Made by a program: the position numbers and the translations under genes. A DNA stretch of 64,000 bases from Phytohabitans sp036906915 (GTDB taxonomy: Bacteria > Actinomycetota > Actinomycetes > Mycobacteriales > Micromonosporaceae), in NCBI RefSeq assembly GCF_036906915.1, contig NZ_JBAKHX010000003.1, forward strand, positions 1 to 64,000. Reading direction: 5' to 3'. The notes beneath the pieces are model-generated. The model was not told where the DNA came from and ran no database searches. It was given only the letters and a program-made list of their open reading frames with translations. Positions 40,748-47,837 of this stretch are shown here, one piece after another. Every line of letters begins with the position of its first letter. Within the stretch, counting starts at the first letter, position 1.

Positions 40748-41662
40748 GTGGCGCTGCCGCCCCTCGCGAGATCCACGCTCGATCGGGCGGCGCACCACCG
40801 CACCGACCCCGAGTGGCTGGCGGACGCCTGGGCGCGCGCCCGCGTACTGGTGGTCGACTCGGTCGGCGGGGGCCGGGCGCTGCTCGACGACGGTGGTCTG
40901 GTCGTCCTGGACGCCAAGGAAGCGCCGGACGGCGATCGGCTGTTCCTCGGCGTGGAGCCGGACGGCACGCCCGTCTTCGCGGTCGACGCGCCGCTGCCCG
41001 AGCGCCCCGGCGCCACAGCGGTGGCCCTTCGGGAAGTTGGACACGAGCTCAACGACCGGGACGCGGGCCTGTTCGTCGCCGCGCTCGCCCTGGCACAGTG
41101 GCACGCCGGTCACCCGTACTCGTCGGCCACCGGCCTGCCCACCACGCTCGCCGAGGGCGGCTGGGTACGCGTCGACGAGGGCGGCGCGCAGAGCTTCCCG
41201 CGCACCGACCCGGCGATGATCGTGCTCGTGCACGACGGCGTGGCCGGACCGGACGGCCAGTGCCTGCTGGGCAGCAACGCGACCTGGGGCCGGAGCCCGA
41301 CCGTCCGGCGGTTCTCGTGCCTCGCCGGGTATGTCGAGCCCGGCGAGTCGGCCGAGGCCGCCGTCGTGCGCGAGGTCGCCGAGGAGGTCGGCGTCGCGGT
41401 CCGGGACATCGTGTACGAGGGCAGCCAGGCCTGGCCTTACCCTGGCTCGCTGATGCTGGGCTTCACGGCGTACGCCGACCCGAGCCAGCCGGTGCGCGTG
41501 GACCCGGCCGAGATCGCGCACGCCCGCTGGTTTATGCGCCGCGAGATCGGTGCCGCGCTGGCGGGTGACACGGTCGACGCCGGCGACGGCCTGCGGCTGA
41601 TGCTGCCGCCGCCCGCGTCGATCGCGTACTTCCTCGTAAACACCTGGCTACGACAGGGCTAG
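40748..41662 (+). CDS. nudC: NADH pyrophosphatase NudC-type Nudix hydrolase
   Basis: The 304-residue protein has the Nudix box GYVEPGESAEAAVVREVAEEVGV followed by SQAWPYPGSLMLGF, the array that marks NAD(H) pyrophosphatases (SQPWPFPxS). It would split NADH, or NAD caps on RNA, into NMN and AMP. The usual zinc ribbon between the N-terminal domain and the Nudix domain is degenerate: no CxxC pair is present, only a YSSATGLPTTLAEGG stretch. It begins one base after the M16 operon stop. In mycobacteria nudC also lies near uvrD2, supporting the assignment. It overlaps the DUF397 gene end by four bases. Confidence 0.9.
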   Translation: MALPPLARSTLDRAAHHRTDPEWLADAWARARVLVVDSVGGGRALLDDGGLVVLDAKEAPDGDRLFLGVEPDGTPVFAVDAPLPERPGATAVALREVGHELNDRDAGLFVAALALAQWHAGHPYSSATGLPTTLAEGGWVRVDEGGAQSFPRTDPAMIVLVHDGVAGPDGQCLLGSNATWGRSPTVRRFSCLAGYVEPGESAEAAVVREVAEEVGVAVRDIVYEGSQAWPYPGSLMLGFTAYADPSQPVRVDPAEIAHARWFMRREIGAALAGDTVDAGDGLRLMLPPPASIAYFLVNTWLRQG

Positions 41663-41877
41663 AGGTCGAATTCGCCGTCTTTCGTGCTGGCCACGAACTC
41701 ACGCCACCGCTGCCGTTCGAAGACCAGCATCGCGCCGCCCCGGTCTTTGCTGTCCCGCATGGCGACCGGCGCGGCATTGCTCGGCCCGAGCGCGGCTACC
41801 TCGACGCAGTTGGTGTTCTGGCTGCGGGAACTTGTCCGCCAACGAACAGCTTTGGCGTTCGACCGGGCAGACCTCAT
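41659..41877 (-). CDS. DUF397 domain protein
   Basis: In this 72-residue protein the DUF397 pattern is clear: RWRTSSRSQNTNCVEVAAL, then VAMRDSKDRGGAMLVFERQRWREFV. DUF397 proteins are found almost only in actinomycetes, typically next to an XRE regulator of the WhiJ-like class. Here the ATG overlaps the stop of that regulator. Some pairs behave like toxin-antitoxin or developmental switches, but the molecular role is not settled. Confidence 0.9.
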   Translation of the reverse strand: MRSARSNAKAVRWRTSSRSQNTNCVEVAALGPSNAAPVAMRDSKDRGGAMLVFERQRWREFVASTKDGEFDL

Positions 41878-42830
41878 GTGGCCACTCCTCTCTGAGCTGA
41901 GCGGTGCACGTGTGGCCGGCGCTGTGCCGGCCGTATCGGGGGACGATGAGCGGCGACGATCTCGGCGATCAGCGCGAGCGAATCGTCGGGTGGCAACGCT
42001 GCCGCGCGCAACCACTCCGCTACCCGCGTGTACCGGGTGAGCGTAGGGTCGTCGGCCAGGACCATGTCTGCGGCCAGCGTCTCCACCGCAACAGTGTCCG
42101 GGTCGTCAGGGTCTGGGAACCGGTAAATCGAGAATGCTGTCTCGGGAACGAACCAATTGGCGAGCGCCACCGTGTGTGGCAGCACCCGGATCGTGATCGT
42201 GGGCAAATCGCCGAGGCGCAGCAGGCGTTGGAGTTGAACCGTCATCACGTCGACCGGTCCACCGCGCGGACCGAGAGCGCCTTCGTCCAGCACCGCCTCG
42301 TAGCGGGGCGGATCCTCGCGGGTCAGGGTCGCCTGCCGCGCGAGGCGTGCCGCGATCTCGGTCTCGGTCTCTTCGCGCGCTACGGCGTCGTCATCCTCGG
42401 GTGCGAGCAGCGGGCGCGACGAGATCAGCCGGACCCGTGTGTACTCGGGCACCTGGAGCAGCCCCGGGATGATGGCCGGCCCGTACTCGAAGATCTCGCC
42501 GCACCCGGCCTCGAGCTCGGCGTAGCCGCGCTGCCGCTGAGTCATGACGGGGTACGACCGCAGCCAGCCCCGCGTGTTGCCGGCGTCGCGGGTGATCGCG
42601 ATGAGGTCGTCGCGGGCCGCGCCGGTCACCTCGTACAGGTCGAGCAGGTCGAGCACGTCGCTCAGGTCGGGGCGGCTGCGGCCGTTTTCCAGGCGGGAGA
42701 GCTTGGAGGCCGACGCCCAGCCGATCCGCGCCACCACCTGGTCACCGGTCAGCCCGGCGGCCTCCCGCAGCCGGCGCAGCTCCGCCCCCAACCTTCGGCG
42801 CCGCACCATCGGGCTGGGGGCTGGCGGCAC
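41874..42830 (-). CDS. XRE-family regulator with DUF5753 domain (WhiJ-like)
   Basis: In this 318-residue protein the N-terminal helix-turn-helix reads LGAELRRLREAAGLTGDQVVARIGWASASKLSRLENGRSRP, with the Trp-Ala-Ser-Lys recognition helix of this group. The C-terminal 200 residues form the DUF5753 domain (YGPAIIPGLLQVPEYTR, then RYEAVLDEGAL). GTG at 42830 is favoured because GGGAG lies eight bases upstream. It sits between nudC and mrx1, a place where mycobacteria have no such pair, so the unit is probably inserted. It likely regulates itself and the DUF397 partner. Confidence 0.88.
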   Translation of the reverse strand: MPPAPSPMVRRRRLGAELRRLREAAGLTGDQVVARIGWASASKLSRLENGRSRPDLSDVLDLLDLYEVTGAARDDLIAITRDAGNTRGWLRSYPVMTQRQRGYAELEAGCGEIFEYGPAIIPGLLQVPEYTRVRLISSRPLLAPEDDDAVAREETETEIAARLARQATLTREDPPRYEAVLDEGALGPRGGPVDVMTVQLQRLLRLGDLPTITIRVLPHTVALANWFVPETAFSIYRFPDPDDPDTVAVETLAADMVLADDPTLTRYTRVAEWLRAAALPPDDSLALIAEIVAAHRPPIRPAQRRPHVHRSAQRGVAT

Positions 42831-42922
42831 GACTGGTCTCCCTCGATGAGGAATGCTGCGGGTCGACTCAGTATGAACCTGGCGGCGGTCCGATTGCCGG
42901 TCCCCGCCAAAAGCTTCTTCGA

Positions 42923-43165
42923 TTAGTGAGTCGTCTGCGTCAACCGGGCCTTGACCTGTGTGATCGACGGGTTCGTCAGCGCCGTTCCGTCCGGGAACCG
43001 CACCGTTGGCACCGTTTGGTTTCCTCCGTTGACGCTCATGACGTATTCGGCGGCCGCCAGGTCCTGCTCGATGTCGACCACGACGTACCCGATGCCTTCC
43101 CGATCGAACTGCGATTTGAGCCGGTAGCAGTAGCCGCACCAGGTCGTCGAGTACATGGTCAGCAT
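42923..43165 (-). CDS. mrx1: Mycoredoxin (glutaredoxin-like, Mrx1)
   Basis: The 80-residue glutaredoxin-fold protein has the active site CGYC at residues 10-13. TVPTVRFPDGTALTNPS contains the cis-Pro loop. The close match to mycobacterial Mrx1 (VNGGNQTVPTV) and its location next to uvrD2 support the identity. Mycoredoxins reduce protein-mycothiol mixed disulfides using mycothiol, which the mshB gene in this window helps make. ATG 43165 is chosen because AAAGGA lies eight bases upstream; a longer start would add a charged segment. It is divergent from uvrD2. Confidence 0.92.
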   Translation of the reverse strand: MLTMYSTTWCGYCYRLKSQFDREGIGYVVVDIEQDLAAAEYVMSVNGGNQTVPTVRFPDGTALTNPSITQVKARLTQTTH

Positions 43166-43233
43166 CAGGTAGGTCCTTTCGTACGGGCCGTCAAGCGGGT
43201 CAACGTCGGGGGTGGGTGTCATGATTCCTAGCT

Positions 43234-45336
43234 GTGGCGGGTGACTCACAGGCGAGGGGAGTGCTGGCCGGGCTCGACCCGGAGCAGCGCACGGCTGTGA
43301 CCGCGCCCGCCGGTCCGGTGTGCATCCTCGCCGGCGCCGGCACCGGCAAGACCCGGGCCATCACCCACCGCATCGCGCACCGGGTGCTCTCCGGTGAGAT
43401 CGTCGCGCGGCATGTGCTCGCGGTCACGTTCACGGCGCGGGCCGCCGCCGAGATGCGCGCCCGGCTCGCCGAGCTCGGTGTCGGCGGCGTCCAGGCCCGC
43501 ACGTTCCACGCGGCGGCGCTGCGCCAGGTGCGATACTTCGCGCCCCGGCTGCTCGACGGGCGTGCCATGCCCGAGCTGCTGGAGAGCAAGGCGCGCCTGA
43601 TCACGCTGGCCGCGAGCCGGGCCGGGCTGCGCGTCGACCGCACCGGCGCCCGCGACCTCGCCAGCGAGATCGAGTGGGCCAAGTCGTCGCTGGTCGAGCC
43701 GGCCGAGTACGCCGTCGCGGCCGCCAAGGCCCTGCGCGAGCCGCCGTACGAGCCGTCGAAGGTGGCCGAGGTGTTCGCCGCGTACGAGCGGGTCAAGCGT
43801 GCCGGCGGCGTCATCGACTTCGAAGACATGCTCCGGGCCGCGGTCTGGGGCATCGAGGAGCACTCCGACGTCGCCGAGCAGGTGCGGGCGCAGTACAGGC
43901 ACTTCGTGGTCGACGAGTACCAGGACGTCAACCCGCTCCAGCAGCGGCTGCTCGATGCCTGGCTCGGCGGGCGTGACGACCTGACCGTCGTGGGTGACGC
44001 CAGCCAGACCATCTACTCGTTCACCGGTGCCACCTCGGGATATCTCATCGACTTTCCGCGCCTGCGGCGCGACGCCATCGTGGTCCGCCTGGTCCGCGAC
44101 TACCGCTCTACGCCGCAGGTCGTCGGGCTGGCCAACGCGGTGATCCGCCAGGCCCGCGGCGCCGAGGCCCGGCTGCGGCTGGAGCTGGTCGGGCAGCGAC
44201 CGCCGGGGCCCGAACCCGACCTGCGGATCTTTCCAGACGAGCCGGGTGAGGCGGCAGCGGTCGCGGCGCGCTGCAAGCAGCTGATCGCCGAGGGCGTTCC
44301 GGCCAGCGAGATCGCCGTGTTGTTCCGCATCAACGCGCAGTCCGAGACGTACGAGGAGGCGCTGGCGGCCGCCGAGGTGCCGTACGTGGTTCAGGGCGCG
44401 GAGCGGTTCTTCGACCGGGCCGAGATTCGGCAGGGCATGCTGGCGCTGCGAGCGGCGACCCGCGCCACACCGGCCGACGCGCCGGTGGTGCCGGCGGTCG
44501 TCGAGGCGCTCGCGGCCACCGGCTGGCAGCACGACATGCCGCCGTCCGGTGGCGCCGCTCGGGAGCGCTGGGAGGCGCTCGCCGCCCTCGTCACGCTCGC
44601 GGAAGGCGCGGCGTCATTCGCCGACTTCGTCGAGGATCTTCAGCGCCGGGCCGCGCAGCAGCACGCGCCCACAGTAGAGGGTGTGACGCTCGCCTCACTT
44701 CACTCGGCGAAGGGCCTTGAGTGGGACGCGGTGTTTCTGGTGGGGCTTTCCGACGGCACGCTGCCCACCACGTACGCGAAGACACCGGAAGCGGTGGAGG
44801 AGGAGCGCCGGCTGTTGTATGTCGGCGTGACCCGGGCGCGGCAGTGGCTGTGGCTCTCGTACGGCCAGGCCCGCTCGCCGGGCGGCCGGGCCCGCCGCCC
44901 ATGCAGGTTCCTGCCGCAGTTCGAGCGGGGCGGCGGAGCGTCTTCGGGTGGCACGGCGGCGCTGAGTCGCAAACCCGACAATCGCCGGGCGCAGGTCGTC
45001 TCCTGCCGGGTGTGTGGTGCGACTCTTCTGTCCGGCGCCGACCGCAAGCTGGGGCGATGCGGGAGCTGTCCGTCCGATTTGGACGAAGAGCTGCTCGGGC
45101 GACTGCGCGAATGGCGGGTTCGAGTGGCCGGTGTGCAGAAAGTCCCCGCATACGTGGTTTTCACCGACGCCACACTCGTCGCACTGGCTGAACGGCAGCC
45201 CAGCAAGCCCGCGGAACTCCTGGCCATCGCCGGCATCGGGCCGCGCAAGCTCAGCCTGTACGGCGAGGCCGTGCTCGCCCTCGTGGGCGGCGCGAGCGTA
45301 GATGATCTTGCTCCGGAAAAAAGTTCCGCAACATAG
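43234..45336 (+). CDS. uvrD2: ATP-dependent DNA helicase UvrD2
   Basis: This is a 700-residue superfamily 1A helicase. Walker A is LAGAGTGKTRAI (about 31-42), motif II is VVDEYQDVNPLQ, motif III GDASQTIYSFTGA and motif VI YVGVTRARQWL. After the motor comes a tetracysteine zinc-like module, CRVCGATLL...RCGSC (about 591-612), and a C-terminal HRDC domain ending near AGIGPRKLSLYGEAVLALV. This layout is specific to actinobacterial UvrD2, and the whiB7-mrx1 neighbourhood is as in mycobacteria. It is thought to act in replication or repair; in mycobacteria it is essential. GTG 43234 is used. Confidence 0.93.
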   Translation: MAGDSQARGVLAGLDPEQRTAVTAPAGPVCILAGAGTGKTRAITHRIAHRVLSGEIVARHVLAVTFTARAAAEMRARLAELGVGGVQARTFHAAALRQVRYFAPRLLDGRAMPELLESKARLITLAASRAGLRVDRTGARDLASEIEWAKSSLVEPAEYAVAAAKALREPPYEPSKVAEVFAAYERVKRAGGVIDFEDMLRAAVWGIEEHSDVAEQVRAQYRHFVVDEYQDVNPLQQRLLDAWLGGRDDLTVVGDASQTIYSFTGATSGYLIDFPRLRRDAIVVRLVRDYRSTPQVVGLANAVIRQARGAEARLRLELVGQRPPGPEPDLRIFPDEPGEAAAVAARCKQLIAEGVPASEIAVLFRINAQSETYEEALAAAEVPYVVQGAERFFDRAEIRQGMLALRAATRATPADAPVVPAVVEALAATGWQHDMPPSGGAARERWEALAALVTLAEGAASFADFVEDLQRRAAQQHAPTVEGVTLASLHSAKGLEWDAVFLVGLSDGTLPTTYAKTPEAVEEERRLLYVGVTRARQWLWLSYGQARSPGGRARRPCRFLPQFERGGGASSGGTAALSRKPDNRRAQVVSCRVCGATLLSGADRKLGRCGSCPSDLDEELLGRLREWRVRVAGVQKVPAYVVFTDATLVALAERQPSKPAELLAIAGIGPRKLSLYGEAVLALVGGASVDDLAPEKSSAT

Positions 45337-45348
45337 TCATAAAACCGT

Positions 45349-45378
45349 TTGCCCTTGCCCCGGGCAGGGGCTTAGCCT
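45349..45378 (+). promoter_or_regulatory. Candidate promoter of the whiB7 leader, with a spacer palindrome
   Basis: TTGCCC at 45349-45354 and TAGCCT at 45373-45378 are spaced by 18 bases, resembling a -35/-10 pair. An A/T-rich stretch (ATAGTCATAAAACC) lies directly upstream, a position where WhiB7 is known to bind at its own promoters. The spacer between 45351 and 45371 is a near-perfect palindrome (GCCCTTGCCC-C-GGGCAGGGGC). It lies 93 bases before the leader ORF. Confidence 0.45.
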
Positions 45379-45470
45379 CAAGGCACACCTCGCGCGCGGC
45401 GGCGTTAACGCTGCTCGCAAGGCACCGGAGACCGAAACTGACGACGAGCCAAAGACAGGAGGTGGCCCCG

Positions 45471-45737
45471 GTGAAGATCTTCAACCTGATCGAGCGACCG
45501 TCCGTGCTGCCTGCTGCCCTGGCTCCGGTGTCGGCCGAATGCGCCAATTGGCTCATGCGTGTCGACGTCTCGCAGGTTCCGCAGGTGCACCAGGTCCACG
45601 CCGTAAACCCGGCGCAGACCGCGGTGCTCATCGATGGACGCTACGAGATCAGTGGGTTCACGGCTAAGGACGTTCCGGCTGCCGCCAAGAAGCGGCTGGA
45701 TGTCCGCGGTGTTCCACCTCGAGGAAGGCCGGTCTAA
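45471..45737 (+). CDS. 88-codon ORF in the whiB7 leader
   Basis: GTG 45471 with AGGAGG eight bases upstream opens an 88-residue frame (VKIFNLIERPSVLPAALAPV, then ECANWLMRVDVSQVPQVHQVHAV...). It has normal codon use and a good ribosome-binding site, so it is probably translated. No family is recognised. Its stop codon TAA lies inside a small hairpin, GGTC-TAAAA-GACC, and is followed within 25 bases by a strong terminator-like stem and then whiB7. In other actinobacteria whiB7 is controlled by translation of an upstream ORF, whose stalling by ribosome-targeting antibiotics relieves transcription attenuation. This ORF is in the right place but is much longer than expected. Confidence 0.7.
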   Translation: MKIFNLIERPSVLPAALAPVSAECANWLMRVDVSQVPQVHQVHAVNPAQTAVLIDGRYEISGFTAKDVPAAAKKRLDVRGVPPRGRPV

Positions 45738-45759
45738 AAGACCATCGCCGGCTCACCTC

Positions 45760-45796
45760 GAGGCCGCGGAACCCGCACACCGGGATCCGCGGCCTC
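45760..45796 (+). promoter_or_regulatory. Terminator-like attenuator hairpin upstream of whiB7
   Basis: GAGGCCGCGGA at 45760-45770 pairs perfectly with TCCGCGGCCTC at 45786-45796. After one A-A mismatch, CCCG and CGGG extend the stem around a CACAC loop, giving 15 pairs. AGTTATTTCC follows, a weak U-tract. It lies 22 bases after the leader ORF stop and 47 before the whiB7 start, so it could terminate transcription ahead of whiB7. The sequence CACCTCGAGG just upstream recurs at the end of the leader ORF and could join an alternative fold. Confidence 0.7.
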
Positions 45797-45843
45797 AGTT
45801 ATTTCCGCCACAAAGCCACAAGCGAGAGAGAGGTGACCGGGCG

Positions 45844-46209
45844 ATGAGTCTGGCCTTGGCCCCACTCGACGAGCGCGTCGAGTTGGAGGCGAATCTGCCA
45901 TGTCGGAAGTTCGACCCTGACCTGTGGTTCTCCGACTCGCCCACCGACCTGGAGCTGGCCAAGTCGCTCTGCGGGGACTGCCCGCTGCGCGTCGAGTGCC
46001 TGGCCGGTGCGGTAGAGCGGGCCGAGCCCTGGGGTGTCTGGGGCGGCGAGATCTTCGAGCGTGGCGCGGTGGTTCCGCGCAAGCGGCCCCGTGGCCGTCC
46101 ACGCAAGGAGGACGTCGCGCGTGACGCAGCCCTGCAGGTCGAGGTCGAGGCGCGGATGGCGGCCACTGGGCTCGCCGAGTCGCGCGACAACGTTCGGCTG
46201 GCGGCCTGA
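45844..46209 (+). CDS. whiB7: WhiB7 (WblC)-type iron-sulfur transcription factor
   Basis: In this 121-residue protein four cluster ligands are visible: Cys20 in LPCRKFDPDLWF and Cys43, Cys46, Cys52 in LCGDCPLRVEC. The WGVWGGE turn follows, then the AT-hook PRGRPRKED. The AT-hook is the hallmark of WhiB7, which binds the housekeeping sigma factor and activates intrinsic resistance genes when ribosomes stall. A C-terminal extension of about 25 residues is present. GAGAGAGGTGA lies eight bases before ATG 45844. The location after uvrD2 and before an ABC1 kinase is the same as in mycobacteria. Expression is likely set by the upstream leader. Confidence 0.93.
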   Translation: MSLALAPLDERVELEANLPCRKFDPDLWFSDSPTDLELAKSLCGDCPLRVECLAGAVERAEPWGVWGGEIFERGAVVPRKRPRGRPRKEDVARDAALQVEVEARMAATGLAESRDNVRLAA

Positions 46210-46261
46210 CATGAACCCGATCGTCGGAACTTCCAAGACTTCCCGAGTTGGAGACACCAAA

Positions 46262-46417
46262 ATGCAACATCTACTTCACGAAGCGTTGTCCCGGGCTCGA
46301 ATGCTTAGGCCTCAGGCTGGCAAGACCACGAGCGCTGAGGCAACCGCAACCCGATCCGCCCGTCGCGTAGCGATGCGGGCCCGCCAGCAGGCGGCCCGTG
46401 AGATGGGCACTCTCTAA
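46262..46417 (+). CDS. Small basic protein (51 aa) downstream of whiB7
   Basis: ATG 46262 with GGAGA seven bases upstream encodes MQHLLHEALSRARMLRPQ and a basic Ala/Arg-rich helix (SARRVAMRARQQAAREMG). An alternative ATG at 46211 would touch the whiB7 stop but has no ribosome-binding site. Small LHEALSRA-type proteins are common in actinomycetes with no known function. It is followed by a strong terminator, so it is the last gene of the whiB7 transcript. Confidence 0.65.
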   Translation: MQHLLHEALSRARMLRPQAGKTTSAEATATRSARRVAMRARQQAAREMGTL

Positions 46418-46435
46418 GACCGCTACCTAGGGAAA

Positions 46436-46465
46436 CTCGCCCCGGCGCCCGCGCGCCGGGGCGAG
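46436..46465. terminator. Bidirectional terminator between the whiB7 operon and the ABC1 kinase gene
   Basis: CTCGCCCCGGCG at 46436-46447 is the exact reverse complement of 46454-46465, with a six-base loop. It lies between convergent genes; a short CCGTTTC follows on the plus side. Confidence 0.88.
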
Positions 46466-46472
46466 CTCCGTT

Positions 46473-47792
46473 TCAGGCGACGGGGGCGAAGCCGGGGAGC
46501 CAGCGCTCCAGGATGGAGCGGTACGGGGCCTTGGCCTCCAACTGGCACAGCACGCCGATCGAGCCGAGGGTCACGCGGTGGATGAGCAGGTAGCTGGGCG
46601 GCAGGTTCAGGTGGCGGCTCAACTGGTACGCAGGGCTCTTCGGGCTGGCCAGCCGGGCGGCTTCGGCGCGCAGCCAGGAACGGGTGAACCGGAACTCCTC
46701 CACCGCCACCGGCTCCAGCATCGGCAGCAGGAACTCGAGCAGTGCGTGCGCGTCGATGGGGTCGTGCTCCTTGACGAACCCCTCCTCCATCAGCCCGTCC
46801 AGTACGCCGTCCGCGTCACCGGCGAGCGCCAGCCGCACCAGCCGCCCGATCGGCTCGGGGTGGCCTTCGGGCAGGCGGGCCACGGCGCCGAAGTCGATCA
46901 CGCCGAGCCGGCCGTCGGGCAGCATCCGGAAGTTGCCCGGGTGCGGGTCGGCGTGCAGGAGCCGGGCCCGCTCCGGTGCCGAGAAGTGCAGGGTGGCCAT
47001 CAGGCGGCCGGCTTCGTCGCGTTCGGCTTCGCTGCCATCGCTGATGATTTTGGCCAGCGGTACGCCGTCGACCCACTCGGTGACCAGCACCCGAGGTGCG
47101 GCGGCGACGACCTGCGGTACGAAGATCTCCTCGTCGCCGGCGTACGCGGCGGCGAAAGCCCGCTGCGCCTCCGCCTCCAACTCGTAGTCCAGTTCTTCGG
47201 TGATCCGGTCGCGCAGCTCGACCAGCAGCGGCTTGACGTCGATGCCGGGCTGAATCACCCGGAACATGCCGCCGAGTCGGGAGAGCTGCTTCAGGTCCGA
47301 GACCAGTGCGTCGCCGGCGCCCGGGTACTGCACCTTGACGGCGACCTCGCGCTTGCCCTTCTTCCACACCGCGCGGTGCACCTGGCCGATGCTGGCGGCC
47401 GCGGCGGGCGTGTCGTCGAACTCCGTGAACTTCGCCCGCCAGCGGTCGCCGAGCTGAGCCGCGATCGCCTTGTGCACGCTGGCAGCGGGCATCGGCGGCG
47501 CGGACTCCTGAAGCTTGGTCAGGGCCTGGCGGTACGGCCCTGCCAGCTCGTCGGGCAGCGCCGCCTCGAACACCGACAGCGCCTGGCCGAACTTCATCGC
47601 ACCGCCCTTGAGCTGCCCCAACACGCTGAAGAGCTGCTCGGCTGTGCGTTGCTGGATGTCTGCCGAGATCACCTCGGAGGCCAGCCCGGTGACCCGCTTG
47701 CCCAGCCCGAGGACGGTGCGCCCGGCGAAGCCGAGCGGCAGTGCGGCGAGCCTGGCGGTGCGGGACACGGCCCGGCGCGGGATGTCGGTCAC
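46473..47792 (-). CDS. ABC1/UbiB-family atypical kinase
   Basis: In this 439-residue protein the ABC1 motifs are all visible: KxGQ in GGAMKFGQALS, an Ala-rich loop in DTPAAAASIGQVHRA (replacing the glycine loop of kinases), the ExD motif in ITEELDYELEAE, catalytic HADPHPGN, and IDFGAV as the DFG. UbiB-type proteins bind ATP and in other bacteria support quinone metabolism. In M. tuberculosis the equivalent gene also flanks whiB7 and has been linked to macrolide response; that is family knowledge, not shown here. It is transcribed toward whiB7. No membrane helix is obvious at the C-terminus. Confidence 0.9.
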   Translation of the reverse strand: MTDIPRRAVSRTARLAALPLGFAGRTVLGLGKRVTGLASEVISADIQQRTAEQLFSVLGQLKGGAMKFGQALSVFEAALPDELAGPYRQALTKLQESAPPMPAASVHKAIAAQLGDRWRAKFTEFDDTPAAAASIGQVHRAVWKKGKREVAVKVQYPGAGDALVSDLKQLSRLGGMFRVIQPGIDVKPLLVELRDRITEELDYELEAEAQRAFAAAYAGDEEIFVPQVVAAAPRVLVTEWVDGVPLAKIISDGSEAERDEAGRLMATLHFSAPERARLLHADPHPGNFRMLPDGRLGVIDFGAVARLPEGHPEPIGRLVRLALAGDADGVLDGLMEEGFVKEHDPIDAHALLEFLLPMLEPVAVEEFRFTRSWLRAEAARLASPKSPAYQLSRHLNLPPSYLLIHRVTLGSIGVLCQLEAKAPYRSILERWLPGFAPVA

Positions 47793-47837
47793 CGGATCAT
47801 TGTGACCGACGGTGCAGGGATTTGACGGCTGTGAATG

